In this document: in pieces, positions 1-6,623 of the stretch
How the letters are laid out: the number at the start of each line of letters is the position of its first letter
How positions within the stretch are numbered: the stretch's first letter is position 1
Assembly (NCBI GenBank): GCA_037443685.1
Contig: JBBINX010000096.1
Location: 1-7,485, forward strand
Source of the DNA: JAHJRJ01 sp037443685
Lineage (GTDB): Bacteria; Bacteroidota; Ignavibacteria; UBA10030; BY39
Direction: 5' to 3'
DNA: 7,485 bases
Translations under genes and position numbers: made by a program
Notes under the pieces: generated by a model
Databases searched by the model: none
What the model was told of the DNA's origin: nothing
Seen by the model: the letters and a program-made list of their open reading frames with translations, nothing else

Positions 1-631
1 CGTCAACATATCCGTAATTTCCGATCCCATTTCCGTCGCCGAGTATCGTTCTCATCTTGCCTTTTAAGTACATCTGAATCATAATCGTTACAGAATTGCT
101 TTCATTCATCAAACCCGGTCCAAAGATTCTCGTCGGGTTTACTATCACACCGGGTAAACCTTTTCGAATATAATCTTCTGCCGCTTTTTCTGCAAAATAC
201 TTAGAGTGCTCGTAAACAGTATAAAATTTTGATTCGTCTCTTATTATTGTTTCATCTGCTGGTTGTTTTCCAGTGGGACCAAATGTAACGATAGTAGATG
301 TAATAACTATTTTCTTTAATCCTGATTTTAGCGCAGCTTCACAAATATTTTTTGTTCCGTCGACATTTATTTTGAAATAATCTTCCGTATCTTGGGAGTA
401 ACTTCTTGCATAAGCGGCGAGATGGTATCCGTAGTCGCAGCCTTTCATTGCAGTTTCTATCTGTTGCTTATCGGTAACATCGCCGTAGAATATTTTAATG
501 TTTTGATGTTTGAGTGTTAAAATGTCGGAAGTTTTTCGGCAAAGAGCGTGTATTGTTTCACCTTGATTTGCAAGTTTTAGGGCGAGTTTATTTCCGATAA
601 AACCTGTAGCACCTGTGATGAATGTCGGCAT
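1..631 (-). CDS. NAD-dependent epimerase/dehydratase (extended SDR), C-terminus cut off by window edge
   Basis: Reading leftwards from the ATG at 631, the frame stays open to the window edge and gives 210 residues of an extended short-chain dehydrogenase. Visible motifs are the NAD(P)-binding glycine motif TGATGFIG (residues 6-13), the acidic GDVTD stretch (50-54), HLAA (70-73), NVDGTKN (89-95), the Ser/Thr segment TST (111-113) of the catalytic triad, the catalytic YxxxK as YEHSK (140-144), and NPTRIFGPG (165-173). Family knowledge: such enzymes oxidise or epimerise nucleotide sugars or reduce dihydroflavonol-like ketones; the pattern resembles the DFR/HpnA-type branch, but the substrate cannot be read from sequence. 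Full members are about 320-340 aa, so roughly the last third is missing. The start is supported by AAAGGA (complement of 637-642) 5 nt upstream. It is transcribed divergently from the thioredoxin-like gene. The protein is cytosolic, with no signal peptide. Confidence 0.9.
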   Translation of the reverse strand, partial: MPTFITGATGFIGNKLALKLANQGETIHALCRKTSDILTLKHQNIKIFYGDVTDKQQIETAMKGCDYGYHLAAYARSYSQDTEDYFKINVDGTKNICEAALKSGLKKIVITSTIVTFGPTGKQPADETIIRDESKFYTVYEHSKYFAEKAAEDYIRKGLPGVIVNPTRIFGPGLMNESNSVTIMIQMYLKGKMRTILGDGNGIGNYGYVD

Positions 632-652
632 TATAATCCTTTGAAATTTTTA

Positions 653-683
653 TGAAGATAATAATATTAATTAAAATTACAAA
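653..683 (-). promoter_or_regulatory. Candidate Bacteroidota-type promoter for the epimerase gene
   Basis: On the minus strand a TTTG (683-680) is followed after 19 nt by TATCTTCA (660-653). This partly matches the TTTG-N19-21-TAnnTTTG pattern known for the primary sigma factor of Bacteroidota. It lies 21 nt upstream of the epimerase ATG. The -7 element is imperfect (the final TTTG is TTCA), and in AT-rich DNA such matches arise easily. Confidence 0.25.
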
Positions 684-696
684 AAATATCCACAGT

Positions 697-728
697 TTTG
701 CAATTTTCTACCAATAAAGATATATTTA
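697..728 (+). promoter_or_regulatory. Candidate promoter for the thioredoxin-like gene
   Basis: TTTG (697-700) is followed after 20 nt by TATATTTA (721-728), close to the Bacteroidota TTTG/TAnnTTTG pattern with one mismatch at the last base. The same bases also read as a sigma70-like pair, TTGCAA (698-703), a 17-bp spacer, and TATATT (721-726). The element ends 24 bp before the ATG at 753. Both readings point to the same place in the short divergent intergenic region, which makes this the best promoter candidate in the window. Confidence 0.4.
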
Positions 729-752
729 TAAAAATAAGAATGAAGAAAAAAA

Positions 753-1010
753 ATGAAAATTGAAATATTTGGTTCGGGTTGCACGAAATGCAACGAAACA
801 GAAAAAAAAGTAAAAGATGCATTAGTATTTCTAAATCTGAACGCCGAGATAATCAAGATTGAAGATCCTTTAGAATTTGTAACACGGGGGATTCTATTAA
901 CACCAGCAGTTGCGATCAATGGAATAATTAAATGCACCGGAAAGATACCTGAACTCCGAGATTTACACAACTGGATAACTACTGAAGCCATAAATGAAGA
1001 AGGGACCTAA
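753..1010 (+). CDS. Small CxxC thioredoxin-like protein (redox-active disulfide protein / Thioredoxin_3 type)
   Basis: This 85-aa protein has a thioredoxin-type layout reduced to its core. A first beta strand (KIEIFGSG, residues 2-9) leads directly into the active site C10-T-K-C13, and a helix and second strand follow. T50-P51 matches the cis-proline that faces the CxxC in thioredoxins. The ending GKIPELRDLHNWI fits the final helix. Length and motif match the TM0996/MTH895 'redox-active disulfide protein 2' family, which has glutaredoxin-like size and a thioredoxin-like active site. The physiological partner of this family is poorly known; members often sit beside membrane permeases, and here a CstA-type carrier follows 170 bp downstream. 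C61 is an extra cysteine beside the predicted fold core and could form a mixed disulfide (inference). The ribosome binding site is weak: only a GAAG/AGAA-like purine run precedes the ATG. The protein is cytosolic with no signal peptide. Confidence 0.88.
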   Translation: MKIEIFGSGCTKCNETEKKVKDALVFLNLNAEIIKIEDPLEFVTRGILLTPAVAINGIIKCTGKIPELRDLHNWITTEAINEEGT

Positions 1011-1025
1011 TGGACCACAAGCCGG

Positions 1026-1043
1026 TCCCGAAAGCATTCGGGA
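1026..1043. repeat. Perfect 7-bp inverted repeat (hairpin) after the thioredoxin-like gene
   Basis: TCCCGAA (1026-1032), the loop AGCA, and TTCGGGA (1037-1043) form a perfect 7-bp stem, extendable by two G-U pairs on the RNA. It starts 15 bp after the stop codon of the small redox protein. No uridine tract follows (the next bases are TTTGGATT), so it is a poor intrinsic terminator. The form resembles short REP-like palindromes dispersed in FCB-group genomes (from memory). It may protect the 3' end of the upstream mRNA or weakly attenuate transcription into cstA. Confidence 0.5.
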
Positions 1044-1097
1044 TTTGGATTAGTTGGAAAAACTTAGAGAATAGATCAATAACAATTTACAAACAGC

Positions 1098-1166
1098 CAA
1101 TGTCGAATAATGAATATTGAACAACCAATAATAAATTTTCAATTTTGATTCCCAATGAACAATAAC
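1098..1166. repeat. Low-complexity intergenic repeat tract upstream of cstA
   Basis: The 170-bp spacer between the redox gene and cstA holds no reading frame of merit. From about 1098 to 1166 it contains irregular iterations of a CAATG(A/T)-(A/C)-GAA / AATAATGAA-like word: CAATGTCGAA, TAATGAATATTGAAC, CCAATAATAAA, CCAATGAACAATAAC. This style of degenerate 'AATGAA/AATATTGAA' DNA recurs between genes in many Bacteroidota and related genomes (recollection, not checked). It shows no CRISPR-like regularity. It overlaps the region where a cstA promoter or leader would lie. Confidence 0.4.
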
Positions 1167-1180
1167 AAATTACCAACAAC

Positions 1181-2833
1181 ATGAACGCCTCATTAATAGC
1201 GATCATCGGAATACTTTGGTTTGTTATCGCATACAAGTGGTATGGTAAAAAGATTGAACGGAAACTCATTCAACCATCCGATGCCAATGTCACACCTGCA
1301 AATGAGCTCTATGATAATGTTGATTATATTCCCACAAAGGCGCCAATGCTTTTTGGTCACCATTTTTCTTCAATTGCAGGTGCGGGCCCTATCGTTGGAC
1401 CCATATTAGCATTCTCTCTTTTCGGATGGCTGCCGACTTTGTTGTGGATATTATTAGGGACTGTTTTTATGGGAGCTGTACACGATTATACATCTCTTAT
1501 GGCATCGGTCAGGTCAAAAGGTGTTTCGATTACCGAGATTGCCGAACATAGTGTTTCAAAAACCGCCAGATGGATTTTTTCGGTTTTCGTTTGGTTTGCT
1601 CTAGCGCTTGTGCAAGCCGTTTTCGCTGTTCTGACCGCACAAACTTTAGAACAGAAGCCAGAAATTGTAGTGCCAACTATTGGATTAATGCCCCTTGCTG
1701 TGATATTTGGTTGGTCAGTTTATCGTCGAGGTTCTAATTTAATAATATCTACTACGCTTACTTTATTTTCAATTTTTACATTAATATTAATTGGCGATTA
1801 TTTTCCAATTTATGCGTCATACGATTTTTGGCTATTCTTCTCCATCGTTTATGCTTTTATAGCGGCTACAATTCCGGTTTGGATTTTACTTCAACCACGC
1901 GATTATCTTTCTATGTACCTTTTATTGGCAGGATTAATACTCGGGTTTATTGGCATATTTATTACAAACCCGATGATTAATGCTCCCACATTTATTTCAT
2001 TTCAAAGCAGTAACGGACCTCTATGGCCTATTTTATTTATAACGGTAGCTTGTGGTGCAATTTCTGGCTTTCATTCGTTAGTCGGAAGCGGAACATCAGC
2101 TAAGCAACTCGCTAAAGAATCAGATGGGAAAAAAATCGCATTCGGGGGGATGCTAACAGAAGGAGCTTTAGCATTACTCGTTGTCATTTTGATGGCGAGC
2201 GTATTGTATTGGAGACAAGCTCCAACTGAAGAATTGAATGGATTCATATTTCAAGACCTGTTAAAGCAAAGTGCGAATATTACATTCGGAACTGCTTTAG
2301 GTATAGTGCTTAACTCTCTTGGAATACCATTATTTATGGGAATTGCCTTCGGTGTTTTATTGCTAAATGCTTTTATATTGACTACATTAGACACTACAGT
2401 CAGACTTGCCCGTTATATCGTCCAAGAAACAGTAGGTACAAAATTTAAAATCCTTTTGAACCGCTATGTTGCAGCCAGTCTTGGTTTAATTCTCGCTTAT
2501 CTTTTAACACAAGGAAATAATTGGAAAATCATTTGGCCTATTTTCGGAGCATCGAACCAATTAGTCGCTGCTCTTGCGTTATTTGTAGCGACAGCTTATT
2601 GGTTCGGATACAAACGACCTCGCAAGTTCACATTACTGCCAGCTATCTTTATGTTGGTTACTACCGAAGTAGCCCTTTTGTATCAGCTTATCTGGCAGTA
2701 TATCCCGACAAAAAATTATGTTTTAACAGTTACTGCAACGGTCTTAATAATTTTAGGGTTTATAGTTGCTATAGAAGTCTTTAAAAGTATAAAACAAATA
2801 AAATTTCAAACGAAGGAGCATATTGTCCGATAA
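1181..2833 (+). CDS. cstA: CstA-family carbon starvation protein (predicted pyruvate/peptide carrier), short form
   Basis: This is a 550-aa polytopic inner-membrane protein of the CstA/BtsT family, whose characterised E. coli members import pyruvate (and are implicated in peptide use) during carbon limitation. Signature segments appear in family order: DYIPTKAP (48-55), LFGHHFSSIAGAGPIVGP (57-74), GWLPTLLWI and GAVHDY (82-103), then CGAISGFHSLVGSGTSAKQL in mid-protein, LTTLDTTVRLARYI, and WPIFGASNQLVAALAL in the C-terminal third. The E. coli proteins are around 700 aa, so this is the compact type common in anaerobes. Substrate specificity cannot be inferred from the motifs. No Shine-Dalgarno is visible before the ATG; the leader is AC/AT-rich. 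The 3' end overlaps the start of the CDF gene by 11 bp, indicating co-expression. The symbol reflects family membership only; it could be a paralogue with another substrate. Confidence 0.93.
   Translation: MNASLIAIIGILWFVIAYKWYGKKIERKLIQPSDANVTPANELYDNVDYIPTKAPMLFGHHFSSIAGAGPIVGPILAFSLFGWLPTLLWILLGTVFMGAVHDYTSLMASVRSKGVSITEIAEHSVSKTARWIFSVFVWFALALVQAVFAVLTAQTLEQKPEIVVPTIGLMPLAVIFGWSVYRRGSNLIISTTLTLFSIFTLILIGDYFPIYASYDFWLFFSIVYAFIAATIPVWILLQPRDYLSMYLLLAGLILGFIGIFITNPMINAPTFISFQSSNGPLWPILFITVACGAISGFHSLVGSGTSAKQLAKESDGKKIAFGGMLTEGALALLVVILMASVLYWRQAPTEELNGFIFQDLLKQSANITFGTALGIVLNSLGIPLFMGIAFGVLLLNAFILTTLDTTVRLARYIVQETVGTKFKILLNRYVAASLGLILAYLLTQGNNWKIIWPIFGASNQLVAALALFVATAYWFGYKRPRKFTLLPAIFMLVTTEVALLYQLIWQYIPTKNYVLTVTATVLIILGFIVAIEVFKSIKQIKFQTKEHIVR
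2813..2818 (+). promoter_or_regulatory. Ribosome binding site that fixes the TTG start of the CDF gene
   Basis: AAGGAG at 2813-2818, still inside cstA, lies 4 nt before the TTG at 2823. There is no ATG at a suitable distance, so this strong site decides the TTG start and argues for translational coupling to cstA. Confidence 0.7.
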
Positions 2834-3674
2834 CAGATTAAAAACATCAATCTTCGGCTTATTTTCAAACCTATTTTTATTTATAATAAAAATTATTGTT
2901 GGTTTGACAATCAACAGTATTGCGTTGATTTCGGACGCGTTTAATTCATTGATGGATATCATCGCGTCAACAGCTACAATTTACAGTGTTCGAGTAAGCC
3001 AACAAAAAGCAGATAAAAACCATCAGTTTGGACATCAAGCGGCTGAACCGATTGCTGGACTTTTGTATGCAATACTTGCAGGGGTTGTTGGATTTAATTT
3101 TATTAAAGAGTCTGTTGAAAGGTTAATAAATCCAACAGTACAGAATATTGACTGGTTACCATTTACAGTGATTATTATTACGGTAGTTCTGAAAACCATT
3201 ATGTTTCTGCACTTCCGACGTGTAGGTCATGAACAACGAAGTCCAGTTATCCTTGCTAGTTCAATCGATAGCATAAACGATGTAATTGCATCGACTTTTG
3301 CGCTTGCAGCGATTGGGATGAGTTATCTTGGTTATCCAACCTTTGACGGAATCGGAGGTATTTTGATTTCCTTCATTATTTTAAAAGGTGGGTATGATAT
3401 TGCACGCGATAATATTAAATATCTGATGGCACACGCTGCCGACGAAAAACTTCTAGCGATTGTTGTTCAAAGAACTTTAAAAGTTTCGCATGTCAAAGGT
3501 GTGAACGATTTAAGATCGCATTATGTTGGAAATCTATTTCACGTTGAAATACATATTGAAGTCGACAAAAATTTAGATACACAGACCTCACACGATATCG
3601 GAAAAGCAGTCCAGTTTGAACTTGAATCGATGAGTGAAATAAACAAAGTATTTGTGCATATAGACCCAGTGTGA
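2823..3674 (+). CDS. Cation diffusion facilitator, predicted Mn2+ (or Fe2+) efflux transporter
   Basis: This 283-aa protein is a CDF-family metal/proton antiporter of the inner membrane. About six transmembrane segments (roughly residues 10-215) precede a C-terminal cytoplasmic metal-binding domain (about 216-283). In TM2 the transport site reads N41-S-L-M-D45, and in TM5 D149-S-I-N-D153, an Asn-Asp-Asp-Asp set. Zn2+ CDFs usually have His in one of these four places, whereas N/D/D/D is associated with Mn2+ exporters such as pneumococcal MntE. The TM2-TM3 loop has the family HQFGHQAAEP (67-76). The C-terminal domain has LRSHYVGN, VEIHIEV, a SHD histidine and HID (279-281), which match YiiP dimer-site positions. 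It starts at TTG with a strong AAGGAG site, overlaps cstA by 11 bp, and is very likely co-translated with it. Metal choice is an inference from motifs; Fe2+ remains possible. Confidence 0.92.
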   Translation: MSDNRLKTSIFGLFSNLFLFIIKIIVGLTINSIALISDAFNSLMDIIASTATIYSVRVSQQKADKNHQFGHQAAEPIAGLLYAILAGVVGFNFIKESVERLINPTVQNIDWLPFTVIIITVVLKTIMFLHFRRVGHEQRSPVILASSIDSINDVIASTFALAAIGMSYLGYPTFDGIGGILISFIILKGGYDIARDNIKYLMAHAADEKLLAIVVQRTLKVSHVKGVNDLRSHYVGNLFHVEIHIEVDKNLDTQTSHDIGKAVQFELESMSEINKVFVHIDPV

Positions 3675-3690
3675 AAAAAAAATATAATTA

Positions 3691-3719
3691 TAGATTTGAG
3701 ATTTTAGATTGTAGATTTG
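3691..3719. repeat. TAGATT-type degenerate tandem repeat in the convergent spacer
   Basis: Three TAGATT words at 3691, 3705 and 3712, with intervening GAGATTT and TTT, make a short degenerate direct repeat just after the CDF stop codon. The remainder of the 168-bp convergent spacer (3675-3842) shows no reading frame, no strong hairpin with a T-run, and no tRNA. Similar TTTAGATTT(G/T)AGATT strings are recalled as dispersed intergenic repeats in Bacteroidota/Ignavibacteria genomes; this was not verified. Confidence 0.4.
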
Positions 3720-3842
3720 GCTCGACCAACTATCCAGTTTTGAGAGTAACAACCAAAAATTCACTACGTAATAAGAGAACTATTAGGACATATACGTCGC
3801 CGCCCTCAAGCAAAGAGTAATTTATCTTCGAACATTCCTTAG

Positions 3843-4199
3843 TCAATATTTTTTATAAATTGCATAACCTTCTTTGACCATCTCATCGTTGATATTTATA
3901 ACTTTCCCGGTTTTTGTGATGAACCAAACTTCGGCTAAATACCTTCCGTACTTTTCCTTTCGGTCCTTAACAGTTTGAACTAAAACTGTCTGTCCGAGTA
4001 TTTTACTACGAAGATAATTTCTTGATTTTATCCCTTTCGACTTCGATTTTCCAGTCAATTCTGGTGCGTTAATCCTGTTCAATCGAACTTTCTCGCCTCT
4101 TATCCAAGTATTCAACCCCAAGTCCACATCTAAACTGCAGGTATCACCATCGTAAACCTGGGTAACATTTACTTTGTAATGATAAAGTTGTTTTTCCAT
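3843..4199 (-). CDS. Small staphylococcal-nuclease-like (SNase/thermonuclease) protein
   Basis: This 118-aa protein contains little beyond one SNase OB-fold domain. The sequence shows VYDGDT (15-20), VRLNRINAPE (38-47) and KYGRYLAEV (83-91), followed by the VKEGYAIYKKY tail. Mapped on staphylococcal nuclease, the catalytic residues Arg35, Glu43 and Arg87 correspond to R39, E47 and R86, all present, and the Ca2+ ligand Asp21 to D19. The ligands Asp40-Thr41 become N44-A45. The INAPE variant occurs in other bacterial members, so calcium binding may be altered without activity being lost. No signal peptide is visible, so unlike secreted thermonucleases it is predicted cytosolic. It is the last gene of the minus-strand operon, 15 bp after the stop of the membrane SAM-fold gene, with AAAGGA (complement of 4206-4211) 6 nt before the ATG. 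Its substrate (DNA or RNA) and its link to the upstream methyltransferase are unknown. Confidence 0.9.
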   Translation of the reverse strand: MEKQLYHYKVNVTQVYDGDTCSLDVDLGLNTWIRGEKVRLNRINAPELTGKSKSKGIKSRNYLRSKILGQTVLVQTVKDRKEKYGRYLAEVWFITKTGKVININDEMVKEGYAIYKKY

Positions 4200-4214
4200 A
4201 ATTTATCCTTTTTT

Positions 4215-6623
4215 TCATCCGTTAAATTTTATTCCTACAATCGCAGCTACAGCATAAGAAAAAGTTGCAATTAAAATTACCACGTTAAAACCAGACCACA
4301 TCGCAATTAAGGGCACTGCTACTGTACTAATCACCGAGAGACACCCATTTATGCCCCAAGCCCAAGGTATTAATGTGGCAAAATTTTTTGATAATTTTGT
4401 GAGTCCCAGCGGGAACGGCATCCCCATAAAAAATGCTTGCGGAGCGATTAATAAAATCGAAACTAAGTATTTCATATAAAGCGGAAAATGAATCAACGAT
4501 TCAAACACTACCGGCAACATAAAATGATAAATTAACGTTATCGCTATTAATGAACCGATTATGATTTTATGTTTATGGCGACTCGTAATAAATATCTTAT
4601 CCGAAAACCAACTACCTATCCCCGAAAACAACAATAACGAAGTTATTACAACAGATACCGAATATATAGGATGCGACAGAAACAATATGAATTTTTGGAT
4701 CATAACTATTTCGATAAACATAAAACCTACACCTAAACATGCAAAATAAATTAACGTTTTAAACTTATCACCAACAGAAAACATCTCTTTTTTAAAAAAC
4801 AATAACGGAATTATTATTAACAAAATACTTATAACGACTATTTGAACGAAAGTAATTAATAACACAACGTACCCTAATTCATAAAATGCTACATTTGATA
4901 CAAATTCTTTACCGTACACTTGGGTGAGATAATTCAAACTTTTTAATTTCAAGAAGTGTGAAAAATAAGGTTTATTATCGGACGACGGTTTGACATTAAA
5001 AATGTATTCATCGTAAAAAGCTTGCTTATGAATTGATAAAATATTAACCGCTGATTTGAAAAAATAGTCATCGTCTAGTTGATTGTAGATATTCGTTTCT
5101 CCCGCGGAGATTCCGGGGAAATATATAGTGTCAAAATATTTATCATTGCAAAATTTTCGCAGTGAATTTATCTCAGCATCGTCCAATGGTAATTTTTTTA
5201 AAATCAACGTTACTGTCCCCCAACTTCGGATAGCCGCAATATGCTTTTCGGGATTTTTAATATTCATCTTTTCGGCCGCTTCGACGAGGGTAGCGAATAG
5301 CTTAAGTGCGTGTCTTGGTGGATTATTTAACCAACAGGTAATTGCCAAAACTCCCCGATCATTTAATCTGCGAAGCATTAAATTTATAGATTCTATAGAG
5401 AACAAATAATTCTCATATACTGAATACATCCCCGCTGTTGATGCCGTCCAACCTTCTAAAATTGGTATCGAAATGATATCGTATTTCTGTTCGATTTGTT
5501 TGAGATAACTTCTGCCTTCTACCGCAATAAATTTAATGTCAGCACTACCATCTCCTCCATCGGATAATTTTAAATATTTTTCTGCAATTTCAATTACTTG
5601 TGGATTCATTTCTATACCGATTATTTTTTTCGCTCCATTTTGAGAAGCTAAACGGATTTCAGTACCTGTTCCTGCGCCAATTACTAATACCTCTGGATGA
5701 ATTGTATCCTTCCTAAATAAATAATACGGTAAAGCAGATGTGGTGTAGTTAAGAAAATCTGTCTTCTCAGAAATTTTATTTTTCAGAATCGTTCCTACCC
5801 ACTCACCGTCGCTGAATAATCCAATCTGAACCGGTATCTCTCCTATAAAATTGTAACTTAACCCCGGTGCGTAACGAAGAAACGAACTTTCGACGGTTGT
5901 AAGTTTTGCCATTGGTGATATTTTTTTGTCAATAATTTTTGTGTCTGGTAGGTTTAGTGTTTTAGATAAACTTTTATATTCGGAAACTCTGAACGTTATG
6001 GGATTTACAAATCCATAGATGATAATTATCAGAATTAAAGAAAGTGGGAAAAAATATCTTCGATTTAACTGCAAATGTTTATAACCAAGAAATGCTGATA
6101 CAAGGGGAAGAAGCGCCACCGTGCAGGGAAGTGCTAACGGGTCCAACCACCACATCAGTCCGATTATGCAAACACCGCCTAAAGCAGACCCGAATAGATT
6201 GTAGAAATATATTTTACCAATGTGTTGAGAATATTTCATAAATGACAAGCATATTACTATCGCACCGAAAAAGAAAGGCAAAAGTATAGCAAGATAAAAT
6301 AGCAATAAATAAAGCGCTGTCGATAATTCCCAAAACAAGAGAAATGGTTCAAACCGAAGATAATGGATTAGAACAATGGATGAAATTATAGTAACTGAAC
6401 AGAGGAAAGAAGAAAAGAATATAACCGTATCAAAATGTTTGACCGCCCGCTCTCTAAAAATACTCAACAACGTCCCAGCTACACCGAACCCGAGCAGCGC
6501 CACACTAATAATCATGTAAGCAAAATGGTGAAATTGAATAATGGAAAGTATTCGCATTAGTGATAACTGAAATGCAATGATGGCAGTTGAGATGATTCCA
6601 ACTATCAGTGCAATCTTTTTCAT
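4215..6623 (-). CDS. Polytopic membrane protein with spermidine-synthase-like SAM-binding domain
   Basis: About 802 aa in three parts: roughly seven N-terminal membrane segments (residues about 4-208), a soluble domain (about 211-575), and about seven more membrane segments to the C-terminus. Residue numbers count from the GTG at 6626. The soluble domain has the SAM/dcSAM motif LVIGAGTGTEIR (314-325), the acidic ribose-binding position IGIEMNP (336-342) and VEGRSYL (369-375), like spermidine synthases. Where true aminopropyltransferases have the catalytic DS(S/T)D, this protein reads PILE (388-391), then GWTASTAGMYSVYENYL. The tail carries SDNKPYF (549-555), GMPFPLGL (735-742) and WAWGINGCLSVI, which typify 'fused membrane/spermidine synthase' homologues. 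True aminopropyl transfer is therefore unlikely; an unassigned SAM-dependent or SAM-binding role is inferred. Start: the pcm stop overlaps as GTGATG. ATG at 6623 has AAAAGGGG 6 nt upstream, better spaced than the alternative GTG at 6626. It is translationally coupled to pcm. Confidence 0.85.
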   Translation of the reverse strand: MKKIALIVGIISTAIIAFQLSLMRILSIIQFHHFAYMIISVALLGFGVAGTLLSIFRERAVKHFDTVIFFSSFLCSVTIISSIVLIHYLRFEPFLLFWELSTALYLLLFYLAILLPFFFGAIVICLSFMKYSQHIGKIYFYNLFGSALGGVCIIGLMWWLDPLALPCTVALLPLVSAFLGYKHLQLNRRYFFPLSLILIIIIYGFVNPITFRVSEYKSLSKTLNLPDTKIIDKKISPMAKLTTVESSFLRYAPGLSYNFIGEIPVQIGLFSDGEWVGTILKNKISEKTDFLNYTTSALPYYLFRKDTIHPEVLVIGAGTGTEIRLASQNGAKKIIGIEMNPQVIEIAEKYLKLSDGGDGSADIKFIAVEGRSYLKQIEQKYDIISIPILEGWTASTAGMYSVYENYLFSIESINLMLRRLNDRGVLAITCWLNNPPRHALKLFATLVEAAEKMNIKNPEKHIAAIRSWGTVTLILKKLPLDDAEINSLRKFCNDKYFDTIYFPGISAGETNIYNQLDDDYFFKSAVNILSIHKQAFYDEYIFNVKPSSDNKPYFSHFLKLKSLNYLTQVYGKEFVSNVAFYELGYVVLLITFVQIVVISILLIIIPLLFFKKEMFSVGDKFKTLIYFACLGVGFMFIEIVMIQKFILFLSHPIYSVSVVITSLLLFSGIGSWFSDKIFITSRHKHKIIIGSLIAITLIYHFMLPVVFESLIHFPLYMKYLVSILLIAPQAFFMGMPFPLGLTKLSKNFATLIPWAWGINGCLSVISTVAVPLIAMWSGFNVVILIATFSYAVAAIVGIKFNG

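Noticed and set aside
677..991. Minus-strand open frame of 104 codons over the thioredoxin-like gene
   Set aside because: The plus strand encodes a clear CxxC thioredoxin-fold protein here; the antisense frame has no motifs.
1026..1050. Hairpin as a Rho-independent terminator of the thioredoxin-like gene
   Set aside because: The stem is good but the following bases are TTTGGATTAG, without a T-run, so I list it as a repeat and not as a terminator.
1098..1166. CRISPR array or iteron origin in the cstA leader
   Set aside because: The words are irregular in length and sequence, without constant repeats or spacers, and no cas or rep gene is nearby.
3675..3842. Bidirectional terminator or small RNA between the convergent genes
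   Set aside because: The only inverted repeat I found is a weak 5-bp A/T stem with a 7-base loop (around TAATA...TATTA, read on the minus strand), with no G/C-rich stem plus T-run and no recognisable RNA fold.
5128..5409. Plus-strand open frame of 93 codons inside the membrane SAM-fold gene
   Set aside because: It lies wholly antisense to a well-supported long coding region, has no recognisable motifs and no good ribosome site; it is a shadow frame.
4215..6623. Calling the large membrane gene speE (spermidine synthase)
   Set aside because: The catalytic DS(S/T)D is replaced by PILE and the domain sits between two membrane blocks, so the symbol would overstate the function.
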